Shown: positions 8,101-14,925 of the stretch, in pieces
How the letters are laid out: every line of letters starts with the position of its first letter
How positions within the stretch are numbered: the first letter of the stretch is position 1
IMG/VR virus record: IMGVR_UViG_3300027728_000099
Coordinates: 1 to 22,947 of that record
DNA length: 22,947 nt
Strand: one strand, 5' to 3'
Origin: a virus
Position numbers and translations under genes: made by a program
Notes under the pieces: generated by a model
What the model was told of the DNA's origin: nothing
The model's input: the letters and a program-made list of their open reading frames with translations, nothing else
The model's database searches: none

Positions 8101-9044
8101 TCATTTATTTCTTTTAATACTTGTGTTTTTTCTTTTTCAGTAGATTTATTAAAAGCTGATTTTAAAGATGGAAACATTCTATCTACATCACTATCTATTC
8201 TTTTAACAATTTCCATTGCACTATTAACATCTGCAGCAGTAGCTCCTTTTTCAAACATTTTAGCTTCAAATATTTCTTGAGGTTTAGCTCCTCTTGCTCT
8301 GAATGCAGAAAAAATTTGATTAAAGGTTTTATCTAATTGAGAATTACTATATTCTAAACGTTCACCTCTAGTTGCAGCAGCTTTAATACCTTTACCAACA
8401 CCATATATAAATGGAGTAATTAATAATGATTCTGAACCAAATTTAAGCCTATTTAATAATTTTCTTCCAGCGTCTTCTCTTCCACCTTCATCTGTTACAT
8501 CTTCTAATTGTGTAGGTCCTGCTTCAAACATATCTCCAATAGTTCCAAGATCTTCTACATCAGCTACAAAAGCTTCTCCCGCTGCACCTCCTACAACGCC
8601 CGCTGAAAATCTTTGTATTTTAGCTTTGGAATTTAATTCTTCTGCTCTTCCTAATGCTTTCATAACATTTGGACTTTTTAAATTAGCATAGGCCCCTGCT
8701 TTTCTTGCTTTAATAGCTTTATCAGCTAAACCAGCCGCTGCCTTAAATCCAACAGTTCCAGGTATTGCAATTGAAGTTAATGCTTCTGTTATTTTTCCAA
8801 TTGCCCTTTCTTTTGCAACTTCTTCAAATGGATTAATTTTATCAAAAAATTTTTCTACATCAGCGGCTTTGTCTGTGTCTAAACCTAAATCTATTAATTC
8901 AGCAGCTAATGAAAAAATACCTTCTGGTATTTTTAATAACCCAGAAGCAATACCTGCTGCCCCTGCAATAAAAGCATTTGTTTCACTTCCTTGTTCAAAA
9001 GTTTTTAAACTTATAGGACGTAATTTAATATCTTCCTCTTCCAT
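5103..9044 (-). CDS. Very large virion-associated protein, probable internal/ejection protein (1313 aa)
   Basis: At 1313 residues this is the largest gene here, the size of podovirus internal virion proteins such as T7 gp16. It is mostly helical. A hydrophobic, glycine-rich region near the N-terminus (about 23-55) and further hydrophobic helices near 645-690 and 855-930 (including GTFMSFPSEILRTTTNIASR) could contact membranes during DNA ejection. The C-terminus (about 1250-1313) is proline- and acid-rich. No transglycosylase motif was recognised. The start is fixed by AGGAG five bases before the ATG. It follows three repeat-rich virion genes and overlaps the holin-like start by one base. Structural/ejection role is inferred from size, order and composition; a polyvalent enzyme module cannot be excluded. 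Confidence 0.6.
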   Translation of the reverse strand: MEEEDIKLRPISLKTFEQGSETNAFIAGAAGIASGLLKIPEGIFSLAAELIDLGLDTDKAADVEKFFDKINPFEEVAKERAIGKITEALTSIAIPGTVGFKAAAGLADKAIKARKAGAYANLKSPNVMKALGRAEELNSKAKIQRFSAGVVGGAAGEAFVADVEDLGTIGDMFEAGPTQLEDVTDEGGREDAGRKLLNRLKFGSESLLITPFIYGVGKGIKAAATRGERLEYSNSQLDKTFNQIFSAFRARGAKPQEIFEAKMFEKGATAADVNSAMEIVKRIDSDVDRMFPSLKSAFNKSTEKEKTQVLKEINDAMFSGKLDEVMPLETRQKLTNTLEAKGLPQENINNLFQSIDLARGKFTQLIETSSNAPKDIDNLKNLLGTRVKDYLGNTYRIFEDKSIIPFSNYKPSDEVINKTKELFKRYHRFANRNNPNFDPIKNALTDQEADTLVSNVLKNAVEAKSPKQLSFTKYINLTPASDDVTSKKFFKRIVTRDIDNKKVDEVIGEGSKIFNDLFGKIEDPRFSIYTGVSRLSAVARRNELLENLAKNDDVIKQQVASGVKAGVPGQKGFFFTADEVKNLTAERALPNQEIVALDDYLTPFFKDEFAVNPLQGLYTSKPIAEALGDSSKAFKFLFEPRAGATAAEKAGTWAYRNLILAPKGFAQVAKTVLAPVTHFRNLFSATAFSASNGIFFENPRVVAEAFKDAFGVLQVGTRTVEANARYRQLLELGVVNSQVQLGDVKNLLKDLKFGSDLNIDKPLNSMGQKLFGLTTRGLKKGQKFAEDLYTAEDDLFKITNFAVERLRLKNAYLNAGREVTEQFLDQEAANIVRNTVPNYAYVSDTVRALRRLPLGTFMSFPSEILRTTTNIASRAIKEIQDPALRNIGYKRLLGLTTVLVGAPIGLQTGFQALYDVNNEEMNALRRYLPEWSKNSTILPIRDENTGELKYIDFSHGNAYDTVVRPLQTLLNNVQNGITDEKALMGDFLKGITQAAGELASPFITEAIYTEALADLLIRGGRTREGRPIWTETQLNTEPGTVIKNSIEHLAESMLPFSYPQLTRLYQAAADKPSERGEKFELPDELLGFFGYRAVKVDPLKSLGFKLADYQRGIRESRQLFTGGEESLLKGGPKTPNDVIKRFIAANKAKFETIKNLKKDIDAAETLGTNSSLILREFSDRKLNTDYRKIKNNKFTPYVPSANILRELEQISQKTGIANPFTQALGAIQQLTRTLFSIPLTENINDYIDIKDYLFEEEPLIETPPLPIQPMPNVSLLTPPPQQVAGLQNGLTPVESALLSPEEQRIRLKQRGLA

Positions 9045-9052
9045 TTAATCTC

Positions 9053-9889
9053 CTATGGTGAAGAACTATCAAACGAGGTATATCCTTCAGCTTCTGTTTT
9101 TGTTCTTTGTTTTTTTGCTAATTCTTCATTAATATAGTCTCTATAAGATTGTTGTGATATCATCTGTTTTTCTGGTTTTATAACATCTTGAACACTATCT
9201 CCTATAATAGGAGTTCCTGATTTAATTTTAACATATTTTTTATTTCTAGGATCATAGTAAATTCCTTCTGGCATATTTTTAACACCCGCAACTTCATATT
9301 TTCCGTTTTTAAAAGTTAAGGATAAAGGAGCAGAAGATACTGGAAGACCTACTGTTTTACCTATAGTATTTGCTTGATTTAAAAAATTTTGAAAATCATT
9401 TGCTTCAGTATAATTTATTTCATACTGTTGCATTAATTCTTTTTTTCTTTGTTCTTGTTCTTTGCCCATTTCAGCACCATATTTCATTTTTGCAAGTTTC
9501 ATTGCTTCATCAGAACTTATTGCTTGAGTCGCTGCAGATAGTCTAAGTTGTCTTTTAAATGCATCTTCCCCAGACCTTGCTTTTGAAAATGCTTGATAGG
9601 GTTCTCTATAAGATTCTGCAATTGCACCTAATGTTCCTCTACCTGCACCTCTTCCAGACATTAAATTTAAACCACCTGAAATTAATAAATCTCCAAGATC
9701 ACTATATGTACTAGGACCGGCACCAGCAAGTTTTTCTAATACTCTAGCATATTCTTCCGCTGATTTAGTTATTCTTTCTTCATCAGATGATCCTCCTTGA
9801 TAATTTTTTCTAGGAGCTGCCATGGACATAATTCCATCATTAGCAGAGCCACCGATTCTAAACATTGGTCTTTTAAGTATTCTAGACAT
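9053..9889 (-). CDS. Pelagiphage-type virion-associated protein, unknown function (278 aa)
   Basis: A 278-residue protein starting MSRILKRPMFRIGGSANDGI, a Met/Gly/Arg-rich opening (RPMFRIGG) that I recognise from many uncultured marine phage genomes in the same position. The middle is charged and helical (about 85-165), with KMKYGAEMGKEQEQRKKELM around 130-150, and the end is Ser-rich. It sits 8 bases upstream of the 1313-residue gene and 2 bases after the Q-rich gene, suggesting a shared role in the virion interior or tail. No enzymatic motif is visible. Function unknown; the structural role is inferred from context. Confidence 0.6.
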   Translation of the reverse strand: MSRILKRPMFRIGGSANDGIMSMAAPRKNYQGGSSDEERITKSAEEYARVLEKLAGAGPSTYSDLGDLLISGGLNLMSGRGAGRGTLGAIAESYREPYQAFSKARSGEDAFKRQLRLSAATQAISSDEAMKLAKMKYGAEMGKEQEQRKKELMQQYEINYTEANDFQNFLNQANTIGKTVGLPVSSAPLSLTFKNGKYEVAGVKNMPEGIYYDPRNKKYVKIKSGTPIIGDSVQDVIKPEKQMISQQSYRDYINEELAKKQRTKTEAEGYTSFDSSSP

Positions 9890-9891
9890 TA

Positions 9892-10758
9892 TTATTTACC
9901 AAATAATGGAGCAGGATTAAATTTACTGTAAATACCTGCAAGTGTTGATCCAATACCTAATATATTTTGTAATGGACTTGGTGAAGGTGTTATAGAAATT
10001 TGTTCTCTTCCTGGATAACCAGCTATTAAAGGAGTAATACCAGCTCCATATCGTTCTGCGATATTTAAAGGTTGATAAGCTTGTTGTTGAGCAAGTTGTC
10101 TTTGAGCTTCTAATAAAGCTTGTTGTTGAGAAGTTTCTCCAGCCCCTAATGTTGTAAGTCCTGCAATTTGTGTTCCTAATAATCCTTGTCCAGCTTGTCC
10201 TAATCCTAACTGACCCTGACTAAGTTGTAATTGATTTAAAATATTTTGTTGTGCAAGTTGTTGAGCTTGACCAAATCCTGACTGTTGTAATTGTGCTAGT
10301 AAAGCAGCTCTGTTTCTATCACTTTGTGATTGATATTCTGCTCTTTGAACACCTTCTCTTCCACCACCAAATGCACCTGCTTGTATTGCTTGTGCTGCAA
10401 GCATAGGTAAACCTTTTTGTGCTTGAACATCAAATTCTTGTAAAGTTGTATCAATAACTGCTTGTTGATAAGGAGACATGTATTGTTGATATGCTTGTGG
10501 CCCTGTGCCTGCAGCAGCTGCTTGTTGAAATTGTTGTGCACTTTGTAAATAAGGTTGATAACCACCAAGACCGGAAGATAACGTTCTTGCTTGTTGTGTA
10601 AGTGCAGATTCAGGTGCTACAAATTGTTGTCCATAAAATTTTGTTAAATCAACACCTCTTGCAGCTCCGATACCTTTTGCTAAATCTTCAAGATATACTT
10701 TACTTGCTGCTTCTATATGGGGTGCGGGTAATATTTGTTGTTGTTGTAATTCAGCCAT
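9892..10758 (-). CDS. Gln/Ala-rich virion protein, candidate ejection protein (288 aa)
   Basis: A 288-residue protein extremely rich in Gln, Ala, Leu and Gly. The core (about 60-225) is a long helical, low-complexity stretch with segments such as QQFQQAAAAGTGPQAYQQYM and NQLQLSQGQLGLGQAGQ, plus the motif AGAFGGGREGVQRAEY (about 127-142) that recurs in marine-phage structural proteins. The composition resembles the small T7-like ejection proteins (gp14 type), which also precede large internal proteins in gene order. Its ATG shares one base with the stop of the 541-residue gene (TAATG). Shadow frames here are open only because of the CAA/TTG repeats. Role inferred. Confidence 0.6.
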   Translation of the reverse strand: MAELQQQQILPAPHIEAASKVYLEDLAKGIGAARGVDLTKFYGQQFVAPESALTQQARTLSSGLGGYQPYLQSAQQFQQAAAAGTGPQAYQQYMSPYQQAVIDTTLQEFDVQAQKGLPMLAAQAIQAGAFGGGREGVQRAEYQSQSDRNRAALLAQLQQSGFGQAQQLAQQNILNQLQLSQGQLGLGQAGQGLLGTQIAGLTTLGAGETSQQQALLEAQRQLAQQQAYQPLNIAERYGAGITPLIAGYPGREQISITPSPSPLQNILGIGSTLAGIYSKFNPAPLFGK

Positions 10759-12383
10759 TATACTACACCACCAGCTTCAAGTTGTTTCATTAATCCGTAC
10801 ATTCTTTGTGCTCCTTTATTAACATTGCCTTCTCCTGCATTTCTTACAGCGTCAGCGGTAAATACAAATTCATTATTAGATAACATAGCAGGTATATCAT
10901 CTGCTTTTTCTTTTATACCAATTGGTGGAACAAATCCACCTTTTGCTCTATAATCTAATTCCATAATACCTGCAGGATTTCTTCTTGGTTCTCCCATTGG
11001 CATTGATCCATACTCATATCCAATTCTACCACCATTAGCAGCTTGAACTCCACGGATTCCTGTTCTATATAAATCTTCAAATCTAGCTACTTCAGCATTA
11101 CGATTTGTTAAATATCTTTGATAATCTTCATCGGATTCATCTGCAGCTTGAGGTCTAATACCTGCTCCTAATGCAGTACCAATTGAAAGTGGTACTATAT
11201 TTTCTTTTGCACTTTGATAAATAGAAGATCCAACATTTCCAAGTGTTTTCAATGGATCAGTCATTAAATTAGTTCCAAAATCTTTAATACTTGTTATTCC
11301 TTTTTCAAATGGATTTGGTTGGGGTGTTCCTACATTAACTACAGGAGAAGTCGGTGACACTTCATATCCAAGACTTGGAAATGTACCTGCAGCAGTTGTG
11401 GGTGGATTATAAACCATTGAACCAGGTAAAACTTGTCCAGCTAAAGAAGAATCAACTGGAAGAGACGTTACCGGAGTTAATCCTTGTTCTACGCCTGATA
11501 CAAGTATATCTGATCCAGGTATACCTGCACCACCTGCATTTAAAGTTCCTGCATCTACACCCGTAGTATTAAATCCTTGACTAATTCCAGACAAAGCACC
11601 ACCGGCTGCTGCAGCTAATAAGGCTTGTTTAGGATTTATTTTACCTGTTGTAATTCCTTGAATTGCTAAATTAGATATACCTGCTCTTAACGCAGCTCCC
11701 ATAATTCCAGTTCCACCAAGTGTTGCAAATGCTGGAAACATTGCACCAATTGCATAAGGTGCTGCAACAGCCAAAGCAATTTGTCCTATTGGAGATTTAG
11801 CAATTGACTTAACTGCCTTACCTACTCCTTTAACTGCTTTACCAATACTTTTAACAACTCCTTTTATAAAAAATCCTTGTCTTGGATATAAATTATTAAT
11901 ACCACCACCTGCCATCATGGTTCTGTCTTCCGACATTCCTTCTTCTTGTTCTAATTGATTTGCAAATTCTTCAACTGCTGGTGCACCACCCTGATTAAAT
12001 ACTTGTAATATTTGCATTGCAAGTTCTTGAGCCTGTTCTGGTGGAACTCCTTGTTCTATTAATAATTGTATAATTGTAAGTAATGCAGTTTGTTCCGTGC
12101 CACCTTCCTGCATCATGCCGCCTGCTTCCGGTTGCATGGCTCCTGGCATTGCATTCATAATTCCTTCTGGCTGTGACATAGCTATATCACCTTCTTGATA
12201 CCCCATTCTTCCACCACCCGCCATCATCATAGGCATTCCACTATAATAAGTATTTTCTAAAGGTGTATACATTGCTGATTGCATTGCTGGCTGCATGGCA
12301 GGTTGCATAGGAGATAGTGATTCTATTCCCATTCCACCCATTTGATATAATTGTCTATACATTTGTGCTCTTGATATTGTCAT
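10758..12383 (-). CDS. Met/Gly-rich virion protein with GGGRMGY motifs and a tape-measure-like C-terminal motif
   Basis: A 541-residue protein. Residues 1-91 hold 19 methionines and a short repeat (QPAMQPAMQSAM, 27-38), then AGGGRMGYQEGD (55-66). A related NGGRIGYEYGS motif lies near 450. A basic repeat, KGVVKSIGKAVKGVGKAVKS (174-193), is followed by an Ala/Gly-rich hydrophobic segment (about 200-260), the kind of pattern expected in membrane-inserting ejection proteins. The last 66 residues (AKGGFVPPIG... DDIPAMLSNNEFVFTADAV) resemble a motif at the C-end of many tape-measure proteins (GG-x-PG...D-x-PAML-x-x-GEFV). It precedes the Q-rich protein with a TAATG overlap. The family is frequent in uncultured marine phages; molecular function unknown, structural role inferred. 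Confidence 0.65.
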   Translation of the reverse strand: MTISRAQMYRQLYQMGGMGIESLSPMQPAMQPAMQSAMYTPLENTYYSGMPMMMAGGGRMGYQEGDIAMSQPEGIMNAMPGAMQPEAGGMMQEGGTEQTALLTIIQLLIEQGVPPEQAQELAMQILQVFNQGGAPAVEEFANQLEQEEGMSEDRTMMAGGGINNLYPRQGFFIKGVVKSIGKAVKGVGKAVKSIAKSPIGQIALAVAAPYAIGAMFPAFATLGGTGIMGAALRAGISNLAIQGITTGKINPKQALLAAAAGGALSGISQGFNTTGVDAGTLNAGGAGIPGSDILVSGVEQGLTPVTSLPVDSSLAGQVLPGSMVYNPPTTAAGTFPSLGYEVSPTSPVVNVGTPQPNPFEKGITSIKDFGTNLMTDPLKTLGNVGSSIYQSAKENIVPLSIGTALGAGIRPQAADESDEDYQRYLTNRNAEVARFEDLYRTGIRGVQAANGGRIGYEYGSMPMGEPRRNPAGIMELDYRAKGGFVPPIGIKEKADDIPAMLSNNEFVFTADAVRNAGEGNVNKGAQRMYGLMKQLEAGGVV

Positions 12384-12431
12384 AATTTAATAGTTAATAT
12401 GGCAGGCACAAAGTCCTGGAAATAGTAGACT

Positions 12432-13304
12432 TTACTTGTTTTTATCTAATTCGTCAATCTTTGTCATGTAATTTAACTCATCTCTAAATCTACCTGAATA
12501 TTGATATTCTCCTACATGAGTAATAAATCTGTTTATATAACAATAACATTTACCACCAATATCTCTCCATTTTTGACAGAATCCAAAGTCTTCTCCATAA
12601 TATTTTTTAGATTCTAAATCATGGAAGGTATCAAAAAAATTATACATATTACTAGTTTTAGTTTCTTCACCATTTAATATGTTTGGTTGATTTATTTCTA
12701 AATGAGGATATTTTTCAATCATTTTATCAAATACCTGTCTTTTAATTAACATACATCCCGTGGGCGCATGCGTGACTTCCATAACATTATTTTGAACAAT
12801 TATATTACTAGTATCAGCTACTTTAATTGGATAAGTAAATCCAAGTGTTGAAAGCTCTGTTGGGTTTTTATACTTAAGTTGCTTACTTAGTTTATCTATT
12901 TTTTCCCAACTTATTGTTTTCATTGGATAAGGTATTGCTATAACTTCTTTATCTAAATCAATCATTTCAAATATACTTTCTGGTGAAAAATTAATATCTG
13001 AATCTATGAATAATAAATGAGTATATTTATGTTCTGCATTTAAAAAATTAGCTACACATAAATTTCTACCTTGTGTGACTAAAGAAGATTTTAAAATAAC
13101 AAAACTAACCAATATATTTTTTAACATACAAACTTTTTGAAATTCTAATAAAGCTTGTGTGTAATGCATGGATACTTCAGAATGAACTGGAGTGCAAACC
13201 ATGATAGAAATATTACTTGGTCCTAAATTAATATCTTTATTACTTACGTTAATATTTATTTCTTCAGGTTTATTAAACCATATAGGCTTACTTGGATCTT
13301 GCAT
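12432..13304 (-). CDS. GT-A-fold glycosyltransferase
   Basis: A 290-residue soluble enzyme of the GT-A (Anp1/Mnn9-like or family 2-like) type. ISIMVCTPVHSE (32-43) is the nucleotide-sugar strand and loop, and LLFIDSDINFSP (97-108) carries the DxD metal motif (D101, D103). HAPTGCMLIKR (179-189) and GEDFGFCQKWRDIGG (237-251), with acidic residues E238/D239, are the acceptor-side motifs, and H263 in ITHVG is the late metal-side histidine common in these enzymes. It would move a sugar from a nucleotide donor onto an unknown acceptor. AAGGAG precedes the ATG, and its start overlaps the GT4-like gene by 17 bases, so the two are co-translated inside the late structural operon. Confidence 0.8.
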   Translation of the reverse strand: MQDPSKPIWFNKPEEININVSNKDINLGPSNISIMVCTPVHSEVSMHYTQALLEFQKVCMLKNILVSFVILKSSLVTQGRNLCVANFLNAEHKYTHLLFIDSDINFSPESIFEMIDLDKEVIAIPYPMKTISWEKIDKLSKQLKYKNPTELSTLGFTYPIKVADTSNIIVQNNVMEVTHAPTGCMLIKRQVFDKMIEKYPHLEINQPNILNGEETKTSNMYNFFDTFHDLESKKYYGEDFGFCQKWRDIGGKCYCYINRFITHVGEYQYSGRFRDELNYMTKIDELDKNK

Positions 13305-14220
13305 TCAATGCTCCTTCTAAAAATTTAGTCCAGGCATATCCAATTTTATTCCAGTTATAAAATCTATTTGTATAATCTATTTGCATATCTAAATGTTGTC
13401 TTATTGCCGGATGATCTAAAGTTTTCGCTGCATGCTCAATGGCATAAGCAAACTTGTGCGCTAAACTTGTAAATGATTTCTCGTACGGAACATATGTAAT
13501 AAACTCTGCTCCTGTTTCATATAGAGCACCATAGTCAGTTGTAATACAATATAGTCCAGCTGCCATTGCTTCTAATGCAGATATACAAAATGTTTCTTCC
13601 CAGATACTTGGAAATGCAAAGATATGATATTTATGTAAGTTCTCTCTAATATATTCATGTGGTTTATAACCAATATAATTTACATTAGAAAGTTGTTTTG
13701 CTTGATCGTATAATTCTTTATAGGCATCATCGTTAGCTTGTTTAAAAGCATCTCCATAAACTTGCGTTGAAGAATAAACATCTAAACTAACAAGAGGATT
13801 TTTAACAAGTTGCATTGCAGCAAGTATTACATTTAACCCTCTCCATGGAGTTGGATGAAATATTAATTTAATGGGTTCCCCCTTAACATGCCTTGTTCTT
13901 GGTACAATGGGCACTACACCATTTTTAATAACAATAGATTTATGCGTTGGAATATCAAAGTAATATCTAAACTTTTCATAGTTCCAATGAGAATTGAATA
14001 CATACCAATCATATTTATTGTGATTTGATTTGTCTTTAAACCAAGGCGCTAAATTTGGTTGATCGTAAGAATTCTTTTGCCAAAGGATGTTTAATTTAGT
14101 TGGATGTAATGGAACTTTACCAGGAACAGATGTGCAGATTTGTACTTGATCTAATAATTCTTTAGAGACATGTTTTTCTAAAAATTCAAATTGTAATTCG
14201 GTTCCACCTCTAGGTTTCAT
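13288..14220 (-). CDS. GT-B-fold glycosyltransferase, family 4-like
   Basis: A 310-residue GT-B enzyme. The N-terminal GGTELQ (5-10) is the glycine-rich acceptor-side loop. IKLIFHPTPWRGLNVILAAM (117-136) starts the donor-binding half, with the usual Lys-Gly replaced by Arg-Gly. FPSIWEETFCISALEAMAAG (203-222) contains the E-x7-E signature (E209, E217) of retaining family 4 enzymes. It is shorter than typical GT4 proteins (350-400) because the N-terminal domain is reduced. The start overlaps the 64-residue upstream gene as ATGA, and its stop lies 17 bases inside the next glycosyltransferase. The pair suggests at least two successive sugar additions, to host surface glycan, virion protein or DNA; the sequence does not say which. 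Confidence 0.82.
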   Translation of the reverse strand: MKPRGGTELQFEFLEKHVSKELLDQVQICTSVPGKVPLHPTKLNILWQKNSYDQPNLAPWFKDKSNHNKYDWYVFNSHWNYEKFRYYFDIPTHKSIVIKNGVVPIVPRTRHVKGEPIKLIFHPTPWRGLNVILAAMQLVKNPLVSLDVYSSTQVYGDAFKQANDDAYKELYDQAKQLSNVNYIGYKPHEYIRENLHKYHIFAFPSIWEETFCISALEAMAAGLYCITTDYGALYETGAEFITYVPYEKSFTSLAHKFAYAIEHAAKTLDHPAIRQHLDMQIDYTNRFYNWNKIGYAWTKFLEGALNARSK

Positions 14221-14411
14221 TTATCATTCATGAATTTCTTAAACAATTCTAGTCCTTTATTAGTTACTTTCACTACAACATCACAACTAATATCATTAGG
14301 GTCAATGTTTGCAGCTTTAAGTTCTTCCTCGTCTTTATAAACGTATCCTGTTTTTTTATTCTTTATTATAGTTACTGTCTCAGTCTCTATTTGATATTCT
14401 TTCTTATCCAT
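14217..14411 (-). CDS. Small phage protein of unknown function (64 aa)
   Basis: A 64-residue charged protein: beta-type N-terminus (YQIETETVTIIKNKKTGYVY), an acidic helix (KDEEELKAANIDPND) and a basic tail. Its stop overlaps the GT4-like start by four bases (ATGA) and its ATG is 8 bases after the 113-residue gene, so it belongs to the late operon. Similar small proteins occur next to tail genes in marine podoviruses; I know no function. Confidence 0.65.
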   Translation of the reverse strand: MDKKEYQIETETVTIIKNKKTGYVYKDEEELKAANIDPNDISCDVVVKVTNKGLELFKKFMNDK

Positions 14412-14419
14412 TTTATTTT

Positions 14420-14761
14420 TTAACCGTTTTCTTGTGACCTATCTATTAACAAATAACTAATAACACCTTTTACACTATTAGCAGTTTCTGCTTGAGCTTT
14501 TATACCATCTCCTGCCTCTAAATTCAAGACTTGTCCTGCTGCTTGTTCTGTAGTATCTGCGGACATATCTTTGTGAAAAAATTCATAATCTACTGCTGCT
14601 GAAGAATCTCTTAAATATAGTTCTACTAAATTATTACTATTATGTTCATTAGTTATGTTAATGCTTTTAACAATTGCAACTGAACTTGTATTAATTGTTA
14701 AAACTGTTGTTAAATTTGAAGTTGTTAAAATAAAACCTTGATTTTTGTATATGTTAGTCAT
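14420..14761 (-). CDS. Small beta-rich virion-associated protein (113 aa)
   Basis: A 113-residue protein made of beta-type segments: TTVLTINTSSVAIVKSINIT (about 18-37), NLVELYLRDSS, and a C-terminal VKGVISYLLIDRS. The middle QAAGQVLNLEAGDGIKAQA resembles the loop of small phage structural proteins that carry one beta-sandwich (head-tail connector or decoration type). Its ATG shares one base with the stop of the 54-residue gene upstream (TAATG), and it follows the P22 gp10-like gene in transcription order, which supports a tail or connector role. No specific family could be named. Confidence 0.6.
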   Translation of the reverse strand: MTNIYKNQGFILTTSNLTTVLTINTSSVAIVKSINITNEHNSNNLVELYLRDSSAAVDYEFFHKDMSADTTEQAAGQVLNLEAGDGIKAQAETANSVKGVISYLLIDRSQENG

Positions 14762-14925
14762 TAACTAAGAAACCACTCCATTCTTGATAATTCATCACTC
14801 AACTCTTTTTGATAAGAAAAATTTAATTGATCTTTTAATGTCTCAAGTGCTTGTAGTACTTGTCTTTGATTTTCAGAAGAGTATTCTGCACTTGGTTCAG
14901 GTATATAAGTTGTAATTTTTGCCAT
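14761..14925 (-). CDS. Small unannotated protein, 54 aa, coupled on both sides
   Basis: A short gene read by hand: ATG at 14925, stop at 14763-14761. The product is MAKITTYIPEP followed by a helical, Gln/Glu-rich stretch (about 14-44, including QRQVLQALETLKDQLNFSYQ) and ends SRMEWFLS. Both ends are TAATG one-base overlaps, with the stop of the 716-residue tail gene and the start of the 113-residue gene. It fills the only gap in this part of the operon exactly, which is strong evidence that it is translated. The length and helical content would suit a tail or connector accessory peptide; function unknown. Confidence 0.7.
   Translation of the reverse strand: MAKITTYIPEPSAEYSSENQRQVLQALETLKDQLNFSYQKELSDELSRMEWFLS

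Noticed and set aside
10296-10793. Extra reading frames within and opposite the Q-rich gene
   Set aside because: They arise from CAA/TTG repeat codons, give low-complexity products, and lie inside a convincing gene.
12384-12431. Hairpin AAAGTC/GACTTT after the GT-A gene as a terminator
   Set aside because: The stem is only 6 bp with a 12-base loop and no T-run; too weak to call.
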